From: Roseovarius sp.
Lineage (GTDB): Bacteria; Pseudomonadota; Alphaproteobacteria; Rhodobacterales; Rhodobacteraceae
DNA: 46,851 bases
Direction of reading: 5' to 3'
NCBI GenBank assembly: GCA_026709325.1
Contig: JAPOTF010000145.1
Span: 1-46,851 of the forward strand
The position numbers were made by a program, and so were the translations under genes. Below, in pieces: positions 25,103 to 34,815 of this stretch (position 1 is the first letter of the stretch; each line of letters starts with the position of its first letter). The notes under the pieces are model-generated. The model worked only from the letters and a program-made list of their open reading frames with translations, made no database searches and was not told the DNA's origin.

Positions 25103-25441
25103 ATGACATATATCGTCAACGATGCCTGTATTGCATGCAAGCATACCGACTGTGTCGAGGTTTGCCCCGTGGACTGTTTCTATGAAGGCGAGAATATGCT
25201 GGTCATTCATCCCGATGAATGCATTGACTGCGGAGTCTGTGAACCCGAATGTCCTGTAGACGCAATCTTGCCCGACACGGAACCCGGTATGGAGAAGTGG
25301 GTTGAGTTCAATAGAAAATATTCCGAATTGTGGCCGGTTATCATAACCAAAAGGGATTCTCTTCCAGACGCGGAAAAGCATGAAGGAGAGGAAGGCAAGC
25401 TTGAAAAGTATTTTTCCGAGGCCCCCGGCGAGGGTGGTTGA
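25103..25441 (+). CDS. fdxA: Seven-iron ferredoxin FdxA ([3Fe-4S][4Fe-4S])
   Basis: The ATG at 25103 ([10 protein letters not shown]) gives 112 aa; the longer upstream frame adds 19 residues not found in the family. Cysteine spacing matches Azotobacter-type FdI: C9, C17 and C50 for the 3Fe cluster, and C21, C40, C43 and C46 for the 4Fe cluster, with free C12 and C25. The acidic C-terminal extension ([15 protein letters not shown] and on) is also typical. It is a low-potential electron carrier in the cytoplasm. Its position between the helicase and carD is conserved in alphaproteobacteria. Confidence 0.95.
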   Translation: MTYIVNDACIACKHTDCVEVCPVDCFYEGENMLVIHPDECIDCGVCEPECPVDAILPDTEPGMEKWVEFNRKYSELWPVIITKRDSLPDAEKHEGEEGKLEKYFSEAPGEGG

Positions 25442-25719
25442 ACGGAATCGATTTGGTACGTTTTACGGCTTTGATTTTTCCGAATGCGGCAGGCTAAAAT
25501 GATTAAATACGCAAATGGAGCCATTCTCGCAATGCCCTTTAAACGGTTTCGCGTTTGTGATATGCCATGCAGTTCAATGATGTAACACGCCCGGTTTTAC
25601 GGCTTGATTTGCCTACGTCGCATTAATTCCACGTCAAGCCGCCTTGATCCATATGGATCCCATTGGCTGTGCAAGCTTTGATGCGGGTTCTCGGAGTTGG
25701 GCAAGATGAGGAACTCGAA

Positions 25720-26223
25720 ATGAGAAAAAAATCGAAATTCAAACCAAACGACTATATCGTGTACCCGGCGCATGGGGTTGGAAAGATTAAGTCGATTGAA
25801 AAAATTGATATTGCGGGGTCGGAACTGGAAATGTTTGTGATCGCGTTTGACAAGGACAAAATGATATTGAGAGTGCCGACAAGCAAGGCAAAGGATACCG
25901 GCATGCGAAGCCTGTCATCCCCTGACATTGTAACGAAGGCGATGTCCATTCTTAAAGGGAAGGCAAAAATAAAGCGTCTAATGTGGTCGCGGCGCGCGCA
26001 AGAGTATGAGCAGAAAATAAATTCCGGTGATTTGCTGGCAATAGCGGAAGTTGTGCGCGACCTTTATCATGACAATGATCAGCGCGAGCAGAGTTACTCG
26101 GAGCGTCAGCTTTACGAATCGGCTCATGAGCGTCTTACACGTGAAGTGGCCGCCGTATCCGGTGGAGATGAAGAGAAGGCCGCCAAAAAAGTTGATGACG
26201 TGCTGCTTTCTCGTGCGGCTTGA
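25720..26223 (+). CDS. carD: CarD-family transcription regulator
   Basis: I choose the ATG at 25720 (MRKKSKFKPND), with GAGGA about 10 nt upstream, giving 167 aa; a GTG at 25663 would add 19 residues. The N-terminal RNA-polymerase-interacting domain shows the family signature YIVYPAHGVGKI near residues 13-24. The helical C-terminal DNA-binding part includes LMWSRRAQEYEQKINSGD and SYSERQLYESAHERL. CarD binds the RNA polymerase beta subunit and stabilises open promoter complexes. It follows fdxA by 278 bp and converges on cobS with 40 bp between stops. Confidence 0.93.
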   Translation: MRKKSKFKPNDYIVYPAHGVGKIKSIEKIDIAGSELEMFVIAFDKDKMILRVPTSKAKDTGMRSLSSPDIVTKAMSILKGKAKIKRLMWSRRAQEYEQKINSGDLLAIAEVVRDLYHDNDQREQSYSERQLYESAHERLTREVAAVSGGDEEKAAKKVDDVLLSRAA

Positions 26224-26263
26224 CTGCAGAGGGGAACCGGCCGTTTGACATTTCATATGCCGT

Positions 26264-27022
26264 TTATGGAGAAAGGCTGAGCAAAACGGCTATTTCCGAC
26301 AGTTGTTGCGCCGACCCGAGAACGTCTCCAGTTTGACCGCCAATTTTTCTCTGAGCGATTGCCCCAATCGCCATGGTGGCGAGAGCCGCCCAGAAAACGG
26401 CTGACATAACCGCCCAGCCTGCAAGGGGGAATGAAAGCGCAAGCGCGATTGCCGCGCCCAGACAGGCGGTTTTGGCCGGTGCCCTGCCCACACTGTGGGA
26501 AAGTCCCGAGTTGCGCGCATTTGGCAAATACGACATCAGCAGGGGCATGGAGGCTCGCGATAGCATTGCCGCGCACATCATTGCCGCGCAACCGTTAAAG
26601 AGACTGAAATCAAAAACAAGCCACAGCCCAGCCCATCGCGCAAACAGTGAGACTGCAATGGCGATGGCGCCATAAGCGCCAATGTGGCTGTCTTTCATTA
26701 TCTCAAGCCGTTTGTCGGCGGTTTGCGCACCCCAAAACCCGTCAAACATGTCCGCCAGCCCGTCTTCATGCATCGCGCCCGTGGAAAAAATCAATGCGGT
26801 CAGGGCCAGCAGAGCAACAAGCATTGAAGGCAGCCCCATCCAGTTTGCCACCATCGCGACGGCGGAAGCAAGCAGCGCGGGTGGCAGTCCGGCAAGCGGA
26901 TAGGCCCAGGAGGCATGTGCGCCACGCGACATGTCCGGGTTCCGAAATGGAAACCGGGTCAGCAGCGAAAGCGCCAGAGGCACATCGTTCCATGATGCCA
27001 TCGGAGTGCGGTTTTTTTTCAT
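26264..27022 (-). CDS. cobS: Adenosylcobinamide-GDP ribazoletransferase (CobS)
   Basis: The 252-aa membrane protein joins adenosylcobinamide-GDP with alpha-ribazole in the last part of cobalamin synthesis. Family motifs are visible: LLTRFPF near residue 22, AWAYPLAG-like start (SWAYPLAGLPPALL), and MHEDGLADMFDGFWG with DSHIGAYGAI, the acidic metal-binding region. Several hydrophobic segments follow. The start is uncertain: the ATG at 27022 lacks a ribosome-binding site and lies between two copies of a 14-bp repeat, while the ATG at 27001 would give MASWNDVPL. It diverges from cobT, 77 bp away; the gap is too short for a cobalamin riboswitch. Confidence 0.93.
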   Translation of the reverse strand: MKKNRTPMASWNDVPLALSLLTRFPFRNPDMSRGAHASWAYPLAGLPPALLASAVAMVANWMGLPSMLVALLALTALIFSTGAMHEDGLADMFDGFWGAQTADKRLEIMKDSHIGAYGAIAIAVSLFARWAGLWLVFDFSLFNGCAAMMCAAMLSRASMPLLMSYLPNARNSGLSHSVGRAPAKTACLGAAIALALSFPLAGWAVMSAVFWAALATMAIGAIAQRKIGGQTGDVLGSAQQLSEIAVLLSLSP

Positions 27023-27036
27023 TGCGGTTTTTTTTC
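27007..27036. repeat. Pair of 14-bp poly-T direct repeats at the cobS start
   Basis: The sequence TGCGGTTTTTTTTC occurs exactly at 27007-27020 and 27023-27036, offset by 16 bp. Each contains a run of eight T. The annotated cobS start codon is the CAT between them. Replication slippage here could change the 5' end of cobS or phase the start. Confidence 0.9.
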
Positions 27037-27099
27037 GGCTGTTTTTTCATCATCGCCGTGATAGACAATGCGCGAAGGCAAGTAGAGCAGGAAATGGAC

Positions 27100-28107
27100 A
27101 TGTTTGCAACAATTGAAGAATTCAAAAAAGTTTTGGGCAATTTGCCTGAGCGCAGCGAAGATGCCGCCCAAAAGGCGTTGGAGCGTCAATCGCAACTCAC
27201 CAAACCGCAGGGCTCGCTGGGGCGCCTGGAGGAACTCGCGGTATGGTATTGCGGCTGGCGAGGTTCCGCCAAACCTCCATTGGAGAAGTCTCAGGTTATC
27301 GTCTTTGCCGGAAATCATGGCGTGGCCGCCAGAAATGTGTCCGCCTTTCCAGTGGAGGTTACGGAAAAAATGGTTCAAAACTTTAATGCCGGGGGCGCGG
27401 CCATCAATCAGCTTGCCAATTGCTTTGGGTCTAAATTAACGGTCAGACCGCTAAGTCTCGACAAACCCACGGCGGATTTCACCCGGGGGCCGGCCATGAG
27501 CGAGGACGAGTTTGTCAATGCGCTGATGGCGGGCTGGGAAGCGGTGGACGTCGAATCGGATCTGATCACCGTTGGTGAAATGGGCATTGGAAACACCACA
27601 AGCGCGGCCGCGATCGCGCATTCCCTTTTCGGCGGGGAAGCCGCGGATTGGACCGGGGCCGGAACCGGAGTCAAGGGTGAGGATCTGAAAAGGAAAGCGG
27701 GAGTTGTCGCGCTCGGCGTTAGGGAAAATCCGGCCGCGCACGGCAATGGTCTGGAGTCTTTGCGTTGTCTTGGCGGTCGGGAAATTGCCGCAATGGCCGG
27801 AGCAATGATAAAGGCGCGGGTTGAGCGAATACCGGTTGTGCTGGACGGCTACATATGTACTGCCGCGGCCGCGGCTCTGGAAGTGGCTTCCCGGGGCGCG
27901 CTTGAACATGCGGTTGCGGGGCATTTAAGCGCGGAGGGATCTCATCCGCGTCTGCTGTCGCTCATCAACAAGCGACCTATTCTGTCTCTGGGCATGCGGT
28001 TGGGCGAGGGGTCGGGAGGAGCTTTGGCAATCGGCACGATAAAGGCGGCAATGGCCTGTCATAACGGAATGGCGACTTTTGACGAAGCGGACATCAGTTC
28101 TCGCTAA
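27100..28107 (+). CDS. cobT: Nicotinate-nucleotide-dimethylbenzimidazole phosphoribosyltransferase (CobT)
   Basis: The ATG at 27100 lies 7 nt after AGGA, whereas the ATG at 27094 would be only 1 nt away, so I choose 27100 (335 aa). CobT makes alpha-ribazole phosphate for the lower ligand of cobalamin. Family motifs: TKPQGSLGRLEELA, VIVFAGNHGVAARNVSAFP, GEMGIGNTTSAAA, and RLGEGSGGAL with Glu303 as the expected catalytic base. It works upstream of CobS, its divergent neighbour. Its last 14 bp overlap the end of the CPA2 antiporter gene on the other strand. Confidence 0.95.
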   Translation: MFATIEEFKKVLGNLPERSEDAAQKALERQSQLTKPQGSLGRLEELAVWYCGWRGSAKPPLEKSQVIVFAGNHGVAARNVSAFPVEVTEKMVQNFNAGGAAINQLANCFGSKLTVRPLSLDKPTADFTRGPAMSEDEFVNALMAGWEAVDVESDLITVGEMGIGNTTSAAAIAHSLFGGEAADWTGAGTGVKGEDLKRKAGVVALGVRENPAAHGNGLESLRCLGGREIAAMAGAMIKARVERIPVVLDGYICTAAAAALEVASRGALEHAVAGHLSAEGSHPRLLSLINKRPILSLGMRLGEGSGGALAIGTIKAAMACHNGMATFDEADISSR

Positions 28108-30040
28108 CGTTTTTGCCGTCGCTGCCGTCTTCATCGGACGGATTGGCTCTGCTGATGTTGTCTTCCATTTGATCAAGCACCATGGTTTCCAATTCCTTTT
28201 CAAGCTGCATGGCGCGCGTTATGTATTCGGTGTTTTTAAATATGGGAATTTCGGGCTTCCACAAACCTGCAAGTTCGCGAACGGAATAGCGATCATGCTG
28301 ATAGAAGGTCTTAACGATTTCGGAAGCCTCGTATTCCGTCAATCCAAGATTCTCCAGGGCATATCTTCCAACCCGCAGGGAACTGTCGAACGTTTCACGC
28401 ACAATGTCGTTGGCGCCGGCCTGAAACAGTTTAAATACATGGCTTTGGTCTTTCGCCCTTGCAATTATGTGCAGATCGGGCCGTTCACGCCGGGCCAATC
28501 GAACAAGTTGCAGGGCTTGCTCCTGGCTGTCCAGTGCCACAATGAGCACCCGGGCGTCCTTAATTCCCGCCGCATGAAGCACATCCGCTCTCGTGGGGTC
28601 TCCAAGGAAGGCCTTTACACCAAAACTCCGAATTCTCTGTATGGCGTTTAGGTCGTGGTCGAGAACAATTGTCTTAAAGCCGGAGGATATCAAAAGACGG
28701 TTTGCGACTTGTCCAAATCTGCCAATTCCGGCGATTATGACAGGGCCCGTAACGTTGATTTCCTCCGTCGCGCCAATTTTGCTTCCGTCGTCAATGTCTT
28801 TGGAAAGCCAGTCGTAGATGATGAACAGCAGCGGGGTAATCAGCATTGAGATGGCGACCATAAGCAGTAGAGTTTCGCGCAAATCATGTGGAATTACATT
28901 GTGCTGGCCGGAAAAATTGATCAGGACAAATCCAAATTCGCCTGCCTGGGCCAGTGAGAGTGTAAAGAGCCATAAACCGCGTCCGCGAAGCGAAAACATC
29001 CATCCAAGAGCAAATAGCACGGCGCCTTTTATGATGATTATCGCGATGGCAAGACCAACCACGTAAAAAAACTGCGAAAACAGAAGCGAAAACTTTATTC
29101 CGGCGCCAACGGTGATGAAAAACAATCCCAGCAGCAACCCCTTAAAAGGCGCTATGTCGCTTTCAAGTTCATGACGGAACTCCGAAGACGCGAGAACCAC
29201 GCCCGCAAGGAATGCTCCAAGAGCGGGCGAAATGCCGACAAGATACATCATGTATCCGATGCCAACCACTATCAGCAAGGCAAGCGCCGTATACATTTCA
29301 CGCAGGCGGGCGGCGTGAATAAACCGAAAAATCGGTCGGGTAAAGTAAACGCCGACAATGATGATCGTTGCAACGGCTAAAATTGTTACGAGAGTTACGC
29401 CCCAGCCGGGAAGGCTTTCAATAAACGAATGGGCGGCCTGATGTGCGCCCGTTGCGTCATGATGACCTTGTTGACCATCGATAACGCGATTGAGCGTCTC
29501 GTCCAGGATCATCTCTGGCGTTTTGGGCAATGCCAGAAGCGGCAAAACCACAAGCATCGGGATTACGGCAATATCCTGGGTAAGCAATACGGAGAATACC
29601 GAACGGCCTCCCTGTGTCTGCATCAGGCCTTTTTCAGAGAGCGTTTGAAGTACAATGGCGGTTGATGACAGTGAAAACACAAGCCCGATCGACAGCGCCA
29701 CGCTCCAGGACAAGCCAAGCAGCATTCCTCCCGCCATAATCGCGAAAACGGTAATCCCAATTTGCAGGCCGCCGAGTCCCAGCAGTCGGTGCCGCATGTC
29801 CCACAACGCCCTTGGCTCAAGTTCAAGGCCGATCAGAAACAGCATCATCACCACTCCGAACTCGGCGACATGGCGCAGTTCCTCGGCGGCGAGGGATCCC
29901 AGCAATCCGGGAATCTGGGCAATGGCGATTCCGGCGGCGAGATAGCCAAGCACCGATCCCAGACCCAGACGCGCGGAGATGGGCACGGCTATTACCGCGG
30001 CGGTTAAAAAGATTGTGGCCTGAAAAAGAACTCCCTCCAT
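28094..30040 (-). CDS. CPA2-family cation:proton antiporter with TrkA-N domain (KefB-like)
   Basis: The 648-aa product has an N-terminal transport domain of about 12-13 membrane segments (for example FLIGLELEPRALW, SSTAIVLQTLSEKG, LLTQDIAVIPML, which are typical CPA2 segments) and a C-terminal RCK/TrkA-N domain with the NAD-binding motif GIGRFGQVANRLL. This matches K+/H+ antiporters of the KefB/KefC/Ybal group, which export K+ in exchange for H+ under electrophile or pH stress. The last ~40 residues are charged. It has no adjacent kefF/kefG-like quinone reductase. A LAGGG-type AGGG ribosome-binding site lies upstream. It ends inside the cobT gene (14-bp tail-to-tail overlap). Confidence 0.9.
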   Translation of the reverse strand: MEGVLFQATIFLTAAVIAVPISARLGLGSVLGYLAAGIAIAQIPGLLGSLAAEELRHVAEFGVVMMLFLIGLELEPRALWDMRHRLLGLGGLQIGITVFAIMAGGMLLGLSWSVALSIGLVFSLSSTAIVLQTLSEKGLMQTQGGRSVFSVLLTQDIAVIPMLVVLPLLALPKTPEMILDETLNRVIDGQQGHHDATGAHQAAHSFIESLPGWGVTLVTILAVATIIIVGVYFTRPIFRFIHAARLREMYTALALLIVVGIGYMMYLVGISPALGAFLAGVVLASSEFRHELESDIAPFKGLLLGLFFITVGAGIKFSLLFSQFFYVVGLAIAIIIIKGAVLFALGWMFSLRGRGLWLFTLSLAQAGEFGFVLINFSGQHNVIPHDLRETLLLMVAISMLITPLLFIIYDWLSKDIDDGSKIGATEEINVTGPVIIAGIGRFGQVANRLLISSGFKTIVLDHDLNAIQRIRSFGVKAFLGDPTRADVLHAAGIKDARVLIVALDSQEQALQLVRLARRERPDLHIIARAKDQSHVFKLFQAGANDIVRETFDSSLRVGRYALENLGLTEYEASEIVKTFYQHDRYSVRELAGLWKPEIPIFKNTEYITRAMQLEKELETMVLDQMEDNISRANPSDEDGSDGKNVSEN

Positions 30041-30424
30041 ATAAAGACCCTAATTTAAATTATATTTGAGTATAGCGGCATTTTGGAAATCCAGTGCGAA
30101 AAACAGGCAAAATAAATGGAATGCGTCGCTTTTCAATATGGCCTCTGAGAATTCATTTCCGCTAATCCATAAATGGCATGCAGGTGTTGAAACAGGCAAC
30201 CTGGAAAAAATAAAATCCCCATTTTATTTCGATATAGGTCACGCGGGTGTTAATTCCACAAATGCCGGTGCTTTGAAATGTGGTCTTTTGGCCAAATTAC
30301 ACGATCATGCTCAGGTGTACTTGCTTAAATCCGCCATGCCGGTTGAGACTTGAAGCAAATTATGTAATGCCCGATTGCCGTCCCGATGTTTGGCACCGGA
30401 CAGTTCCTCATGGTGTTCGTCAAA
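30041..30424. other. Non-coding region between the antiporter and prpE genes
   Basis: This 384-bp gap holds no credible gene; the only open frame on the plus strand starts with TTG and lacks a ribosome-binding site. It includes a long AT-rich inverted repeat (30208-30229). The antiporter promoter should be near 30060-30110. Confidence 0.5.
30208..30229. repeat. AT-rich perfect inverted repeat with CCCC loop
   Basis: AAATAAAAT (30208-30216) pairs with ATTTTATTT (30221-30229) around CCCC. The 9-bp perfect stem is in an intergenic region. It might be a weak terminator-like or protein-binding site; function is unknown. Confidence 0.6.
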
Positions 30425-32317
30425 TCAGGATTTTGCATATCCTATCGTCTGGAGAACGCTCTTTATCTCATCAAGAACGTCGGGATCGTCGATTGTGGCG
30501 GGAAACTTGTATTTCTCGCCATCTGCGATTTTGACCATAATCCCGCGGAGTATCTTTCCCGATCGGGTTTTGGGCAGTCGGTCCACAACAACGGCAAGTT
30601 TGAATGACGCTACCGGGCCGATCCTTTCACGCATGAGTTTTACGCATTCCGACGCGATTTCCCCATGTGGGCGGTTGACACCTTTTGTAAGGCATATAAA
30701 TCCCACGGGCAACTGACCCTTGAGTTGATCGGAAACCCCGATTACCGCGCATTCAGCGACATCGGGATGGCTCGCAAGCACCTCTTCCATTCCCCCTGTC
30801 GACAGGCGGTGACCTGCCACGTTAATCACGTCATCCGTTCTTGCCATGATATGCAGATAGCCATCTTCATCAATCAGACCCGCATCTCCGGTTTCATAAT
30901 AACCGGGAAAAGTACTCAGATAGGATTTATGGAAGCGTTCCTCGGCATTCCATATTGTGGAAAGGGTGCCAGGCGGCAAAGGCAGCTTTAAGGCTATCGA
31001 CCCCAGCGTGTTCGCGGATTGCGGGGTGCCGTTTTCGTTGAGTATGTGCACGTCATATCCCGGCATTGCGACGGTTGCCGAGCCGGTCTTTACGGGCATG
31101 GCTTCGATTCCGACGGGATTGCCGGCAATTGTCCATCCGGTTTCCGTCTGCCACCAGTGATCATACACGGGCACGCCCATTGTCTTTTTTGCCCATTCGA
31201 TCGTGTCCGGGTCGGCGCGTTCACCGGCTAGATAAAGCGCCCGCAGACAGGAGATGTCGTGTTTTTTAATGGCTTCGCCATTTGGATCTTCGCGCTTGAT
31301 CGCCCGAAACGCGGTAGGGGCCGTAAAAAAGTTGCGCACTTTGTGCTCGGAAATCACGCGCCAGAAAGTTCCGGCATCCGGAGTTCCCACGGGTTTTCCC
31401 TCAAATAGAACTGTCGTGTTTCCATGAATGAGAGGCGCGTAGCAAATGTAGCTGTGGCCAACAACCCATCCCACATCCGATGCGGCCCAGAACACCTCGC
31501 CGGGATTTGTGTTGTAGATGTTTTTCATTGTCCAGTTCAACGCCACGAGATGCCCCGCGGTGGGACGAACAACCCCTTTGGGAGCGCCGGTGGTGCCGGA
31601 AGTGTAAAGCAGATAGGCGGCGTGGTTTCCATTGACCGGAACGCAATCGGCCGGTTCAGATCCCGACTGGAATTCGTGCCAGTCCAGATCTCTGTCGGGC
31701 TTTAATTCAACACGATGCGGGTCACGCTGAAAAACCACGCAAAACCCCGGCTTGTGACCGGCCTGGTCAATCGCCGCGTCAATGAGCGGGATGTATTCGA
31801 CAACACGTCCCGGCTCCAGGCCGCATGAAGCGGCGACAATCGCTTTTGGAGTTGCGTCGTCTATGCGAACGGCGAGTTCATTGGATGCGAAGCCGCCAAA
31901 AACAACGGAGTGTATCGCGCCAATTCTTGTGCAAGCCAGCATGGCGACTATGGCTTCGGGAATCATTGGCATGTAGATGATGACCCGATCGCCTTTTTCC
32001 ACGCCTTTTGCCTTTAGCGCCCCTGCAATGCCTGCGGTTTGGCTTTTAAGCTCGGCATAGGTGACGATGCGCTTGGTATCCGTGACCGGACTGTCGTAAA
32101 TGATTGCGGCCTGGTCTCCGCGCCCGGCGTCAACATGACGGTCAACCGCGTTGTGGCAGGTGTTTGCCAGACCATCGGAGTACCATTCATACAAGGGAGC
32201 ATTATGGTCAAAAAGCGCTTTCGAGGGTTTTTCATGCCAGTCAATCGCTTCCGCGGCCGTCATCCAAAAGCTTTCGGGGTTGTTTTTCCAGCTTTCATAG
32301 ACTTCCCTATATGTCAT
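30425..32317 (-). CDS. prpE: Propionyl-CoA synthetase (PrpE)
   Basis: The ATG at 32317, preceded by AGGAG with 7-8 nt spacing, gives 630 aa (MTYREVYESWKNNPESFW, a PrpE hallmark). The ATP-binding loop YTSGTTGAPKGVVR, the FFTAPTAFRAIKRED region, the YETGDAGLIDEDGYL segment and the C-terminal lysine motif PKTRSGKILRG are typical of the acyl-CoA synthetase family. It activates propionate to propionyl-CoA via propionyl-AMP. The RSGK lysine is the residue usually acetylated to switch the enzyme off. It lies 81 nt after maeB on the same strand, so the two may be cotranscribed. Acetyl-CoA synthetase is a less likely alternative. Confidence 0.93.
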   Translation of the reverse strand: MTYREVYESWKNNPESFWMTAAEAIDWHEKPSKALFDHNAPLYEWYSDGLANTCHNAVDRHVDAGRGDQAAIIYDSPVTDTKRIVTYAELKSQTAGIAGALKAKGVEKGDRVIIYMPMIPEAIVAMLACTRIGAIHSVVFGGFASNELAVRIDDATPKAIVAASCGLEPGRVVEYIPLIDAAIDQAGHKPGFCVVFQRDPHRVELKPDRDLDWHEFQSGSEPADCVPVNGNHAAYLLYTSGTTGAPKGVVRPTAGHLVALNWTMKNIYNTNPGEVFWAASDVGWVVGHSYICYAPLIHGNTTVLFEGKPVGTPDAGTFWRVISEHKVRNFFTAPTAFRAIKREDPNGEAIKKHDISCLRALYLAGERADPDTIEWAKKTMGVPVYDHWWQTETGWTIAGNPVGIEAMPVKTGSATVAMPGYDVHILNENGTPQSANTLGSIALKLPLPPGTLSTIWNAEERFHKSYLSTFPGYYETGDAGLIDEDGYLHIMARTDDVINVAGHRLSTGGMEEVLASHPDVAECAVIGVSDQLKGQLPVGFICLTKGVNRPHGEIASECVKLMRERIGPVASFKLAVVVDRLPKTRSGKILRGIMVKIADGEKYKFPATIDDPDVLDEIKSVLQTIGYAKS

Positions 32318-32398
32318 CCAGGGTTCTCCTTTCTGGTTCATGGGGCAATTATCGGATATATCCGGGAGCGGCAAGTGCATGCGACAAGTCCCGTCGGG

Positions 32399-34678
32399 CT
32401 ATCCGTAATGCGCCACTGGGGTGCCCGCTATGGCGGCCATGTTCAACAGGCCGCGGGCGGTAACTCCGGGAGTGACTATATGCGCCTTGTTGCCCATACC
32501 CATGAGTATGGGCCCAACCTCGAGACCTCCGGCTTTCATTTTCAGGATGTTGCGAACCCCGGATGCGGCGTCGGAATTTGGAAACAGAAGCGCGTTTGCC
32601 ATGCCTTCCATGCGATTGCCGGGAAGCAGACGTTCTCGAAGTCTGGCATCAAGCGCCGCATCGATATTCATTTCTCCCTCGTAGACAAAATCACGGGGCG
32701 CGCCGTCGAGAATGGAAATTGCGCTGCGAAGTCTCCTGCCTGCATCGCTTTCCAGATTTCCAAATTGCGATTGCGAGCAAAGGGCTATTTTCGGTCTTAT
32801 ACCAAAGCGTTTCACGTGACGCGCGATGCCTATCGCCGTCTCCGCGATCGCCTCGGGAGCGGGCTGGATGTGCACCTGAGTGTCGGCGATAAAAAGAGGC
32901 CCGTCCTCCAAAATTATCATCGACAGGGCGCCGACAGCTTGATGTTCCCTGTTTCCGAGAACCTGCTCGATATAATTGAGATGCCAGTGATATTCGCCAA
33001 AAGTGCCGCATATGACGCAGTCGGCCTCGTCCCTGTAAACCATTATTGCGCCAATGGCGGTGGTGTTTGTTCGCATTACCGCCTTCGCCAGGTCCGGCGT
33101 GACCCCCCGACGTTTCATGATGTGATGATAGGTTTCCCAATAATCCCGGTAGCGGGGGTCGTTTTCCGGATTGACAATTTTGCAGTCTCTTCCGGGAAGA
33201 ATGCCGAGTCCCAGGCGCTCGCAGCGGGAGGCGATTACATCGGGGCGTCCGATTAGAATTGGCTGTTCCACGGTCTCCTCCAGTATTGCCTGTGCCGCTC
33301 TGAGGACGCGTTCCTCCTCGCCCTCGGCAAAAACAATCCTGCGACTTGCGGTGGCCGCGGAATCGAATAGCGGTCTCATCAGCAGCGCGGACTTGTAGAC
33401 GTTCTCTTCAAGCTTTTTTTTGTATGCGTCCAAATCCGGCACAGGGCGGGTTGCAACGCCCGAATCCATCGCGGCCTTTGCCACCGCGGTTGAAACAACG
33501 GCAGACAGGCGGGGGTCAAACGGTTTGGGTATCAGGTAGTTAACTCCGAAGGTCAGTCTCTCCTCCTGATAGGCCGCCGCCGCTTCCGCGCTTGTGGTGG
33601 CGCGCGCGAGTTCGGCAATGCCGCGGACGCATGCGATCTGCATGTCATCGTTGATTTCGGTGGCGCCGACATCCAGTGCTCCACGGAATATAAAGGGAAA
33701 GCACAGGACATTGTTTACCTGGTTGGGAAAATCGCTCCTGCCGGTTGCTGTTATGGCGTCGGGGACGGCACCTCTGGCTATTTCAGGCATGATTTCCGGA
33801 ATCGGGTTCGCCAATGCGAAGATAATCGGCTGGGACGCCATCCTGCGCACCTGTTCCGGCTTCAAGACATTGGGGCCGGACAGGCCCAGAAACAGATCGG
33901 CTCCGTCAATGACGTCATCCAAAACCCGAGCATCGGTTTTTTGCGCAAACGCCGCCTTTTCCAATGTCATATCCTTGTCGCGGCCTTCATGCACCACCCC
34001 GTGAATGTCGCAGAGCCATATGTTGTCCCGCTTGGCCCCGAGTTTCATCAGCATGTTCAAACAGGCAATTCCCGCTGCACCTCCTCCCGTTGAAACGATT
34101 TTAATGTCCTTGAAGCTTCTTCCGCTAACGTGAAGCGCATTGGTTGCGGCGGCTCCGACAACAATTGCCGTACCGTGCTGGTCGTCGTGAAACACGGGGA
34201 TGTTCATTCTTTCACGACAGATCTTTTCGACGATAAAGCAATCCGGGGCTTTAATGTCCTCAAGATTGATTGCGCCAAATGTGGGTTCGAGAGCGCAGAC
34301 TATTTCGGCGAGTTTTTCCGGATCCTCTTCATTGACCTCGATGTCAAAGCAGTCGATATTGGCAAATTTCTTGAAAAGAACGGCTTTTCCCTCCATTACC
34401 GGCTTTGATGCAAGCGCGCCAATGTTTCCAAGACCCAGCACCGCGGTTCCGTTGGTGACAACCGCGACGATATTGCCGCGCGAGGTAAAGCGGCTGGCAT
34501 TGCCCGCGTCCGATTTTATTTCCAGACAGGCTTCCGCAACACCCGGGGAATAGGCTCTCGAGAGATCTCGACCGTTTTCAAGCGGTTTTGTGGCACGTAT
34601 TTCCAGTTTTCCCGGTTTCGGATGTTCATGATACAGTAGTGCCGCAAGGCGGAGGTTTTCCTTTTTGGCTTCAGTCAT
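32399..34678 (-). CDS. maeB: NADP-type malic enzyme with C-terminal phosphotransacetylase-like domain (MaeB)
   Basis: I start at the second ATG (34678, [11 protein letters not shown]), since AGGAG lies 7 nt before it and only 1 nt before the first ATG; this gives 759 aa. The N-terminal malic domain contains YSPGVAEAC and the catalytic-site Asp/Lys segments ([21 protein letters not shown]). A Rossmann part follows ([15 protein letters not shown]). The C-terminal ~320 residues resemble phosphotransacetylase ([35 protein letters not shown]), as in MaeB, where this domain usually has regulatory rather than enzymatic function. It converts malate to pyruvate and CO2, giving NADPH. It is upstream of prpE and divergent from cdd. 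Confidence 0.95.
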   Translation of the reverse strand: MTEAKKENLRLAALLYHEHPKPGKLEIRATKPLENGRDLSRAYSPGVAEACLEIKSDAGNASRFTSRGNIVAVVTNGTAVLGLGNIGALASKPVMEGKAVLFKKFANIDCFDIEVNEEDPEKLAEIVCALEPTFGAINLEDIKAPDCFIVEKICRERMNIPVFHDDQHGTAIVVGAAATNALHVSGRSFKDIKIVSTGGGAAGIACLNMLMKLGAKRDNIWLCDIHGVVHEGRDKDMTLEKAAFAQKTDARVLDDVIDGADLFLGLSGPNVLKPEQVRRMASQPIIFALANPIPEIMPEIARGAVPDAITATGRSDFPNQVNNVLCFPFIFRGALDVGATEINDDMQIACVRGIAELARATTSAEAAAAYQEERLTFGVNYLIPKPFDPRLSAVVSTAVAKAAMDSGVATRPVPDLDAYKKKLEENVYKSALLMRPLFDSAATASRRIVFAEGEEERVLRAAQAILEETVEQPILIGRPDVIASRCERLGLGILPGRDCKIVNPENDPRYRDYWETYHHIMKRRGVTPDLAKAVMRTNTTAIGAIMVYRDEADCVICGTFGEYHWHLNYIEQVLGNREHQAVGALSMIILEDGPLFIADTQVHIQPAPEAIAETAIGIARHVKRFGIRPKIALCSQSQFGNLESDAGRRLRSAISILDGAPRDFVYEGEMNIDAALDARLRERLLPGNRMEGMANALLFPNSDAASGVRNILKMKAGGLEVGPILMGMGNKAHIVTPGVTARGLLNMAAIAGTPVAHYG

Positions 34679-34815
34679 TTCCATGCTCCTTTATTGCGGG
34701 CCGCCTGCCAGGGAATCCGCTGGATTTCGTTGGGAAACGGGGTATTGCAAAGCATGCTTGCATACTGAAAGGCATGAGCGCAATCTGAATTTTGAAACAG
34801 TCAAGGTGTGCTGCG

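Noticed and set aside
27023-27099. Possible cobalamin riboswitch between cobS and cobT
   Set aside because: The 77-bp gap is too short and no B12-box-like sequence was seen.
30066-30353. TTG-started frame of 95 codons
   Set aside because: No ribosome-binding site, unconvincing composition, and it spans the probable antiporter promoter and an inverted repeat.
32039-33256. Plus-strand open frame of about 405 codons across prpE and maeB
   Set aside because: It is antisense to two well-recognised enzymes, has no family resemblance or ribosome-binding site, and its openness follows from the codon bias of the real genes.
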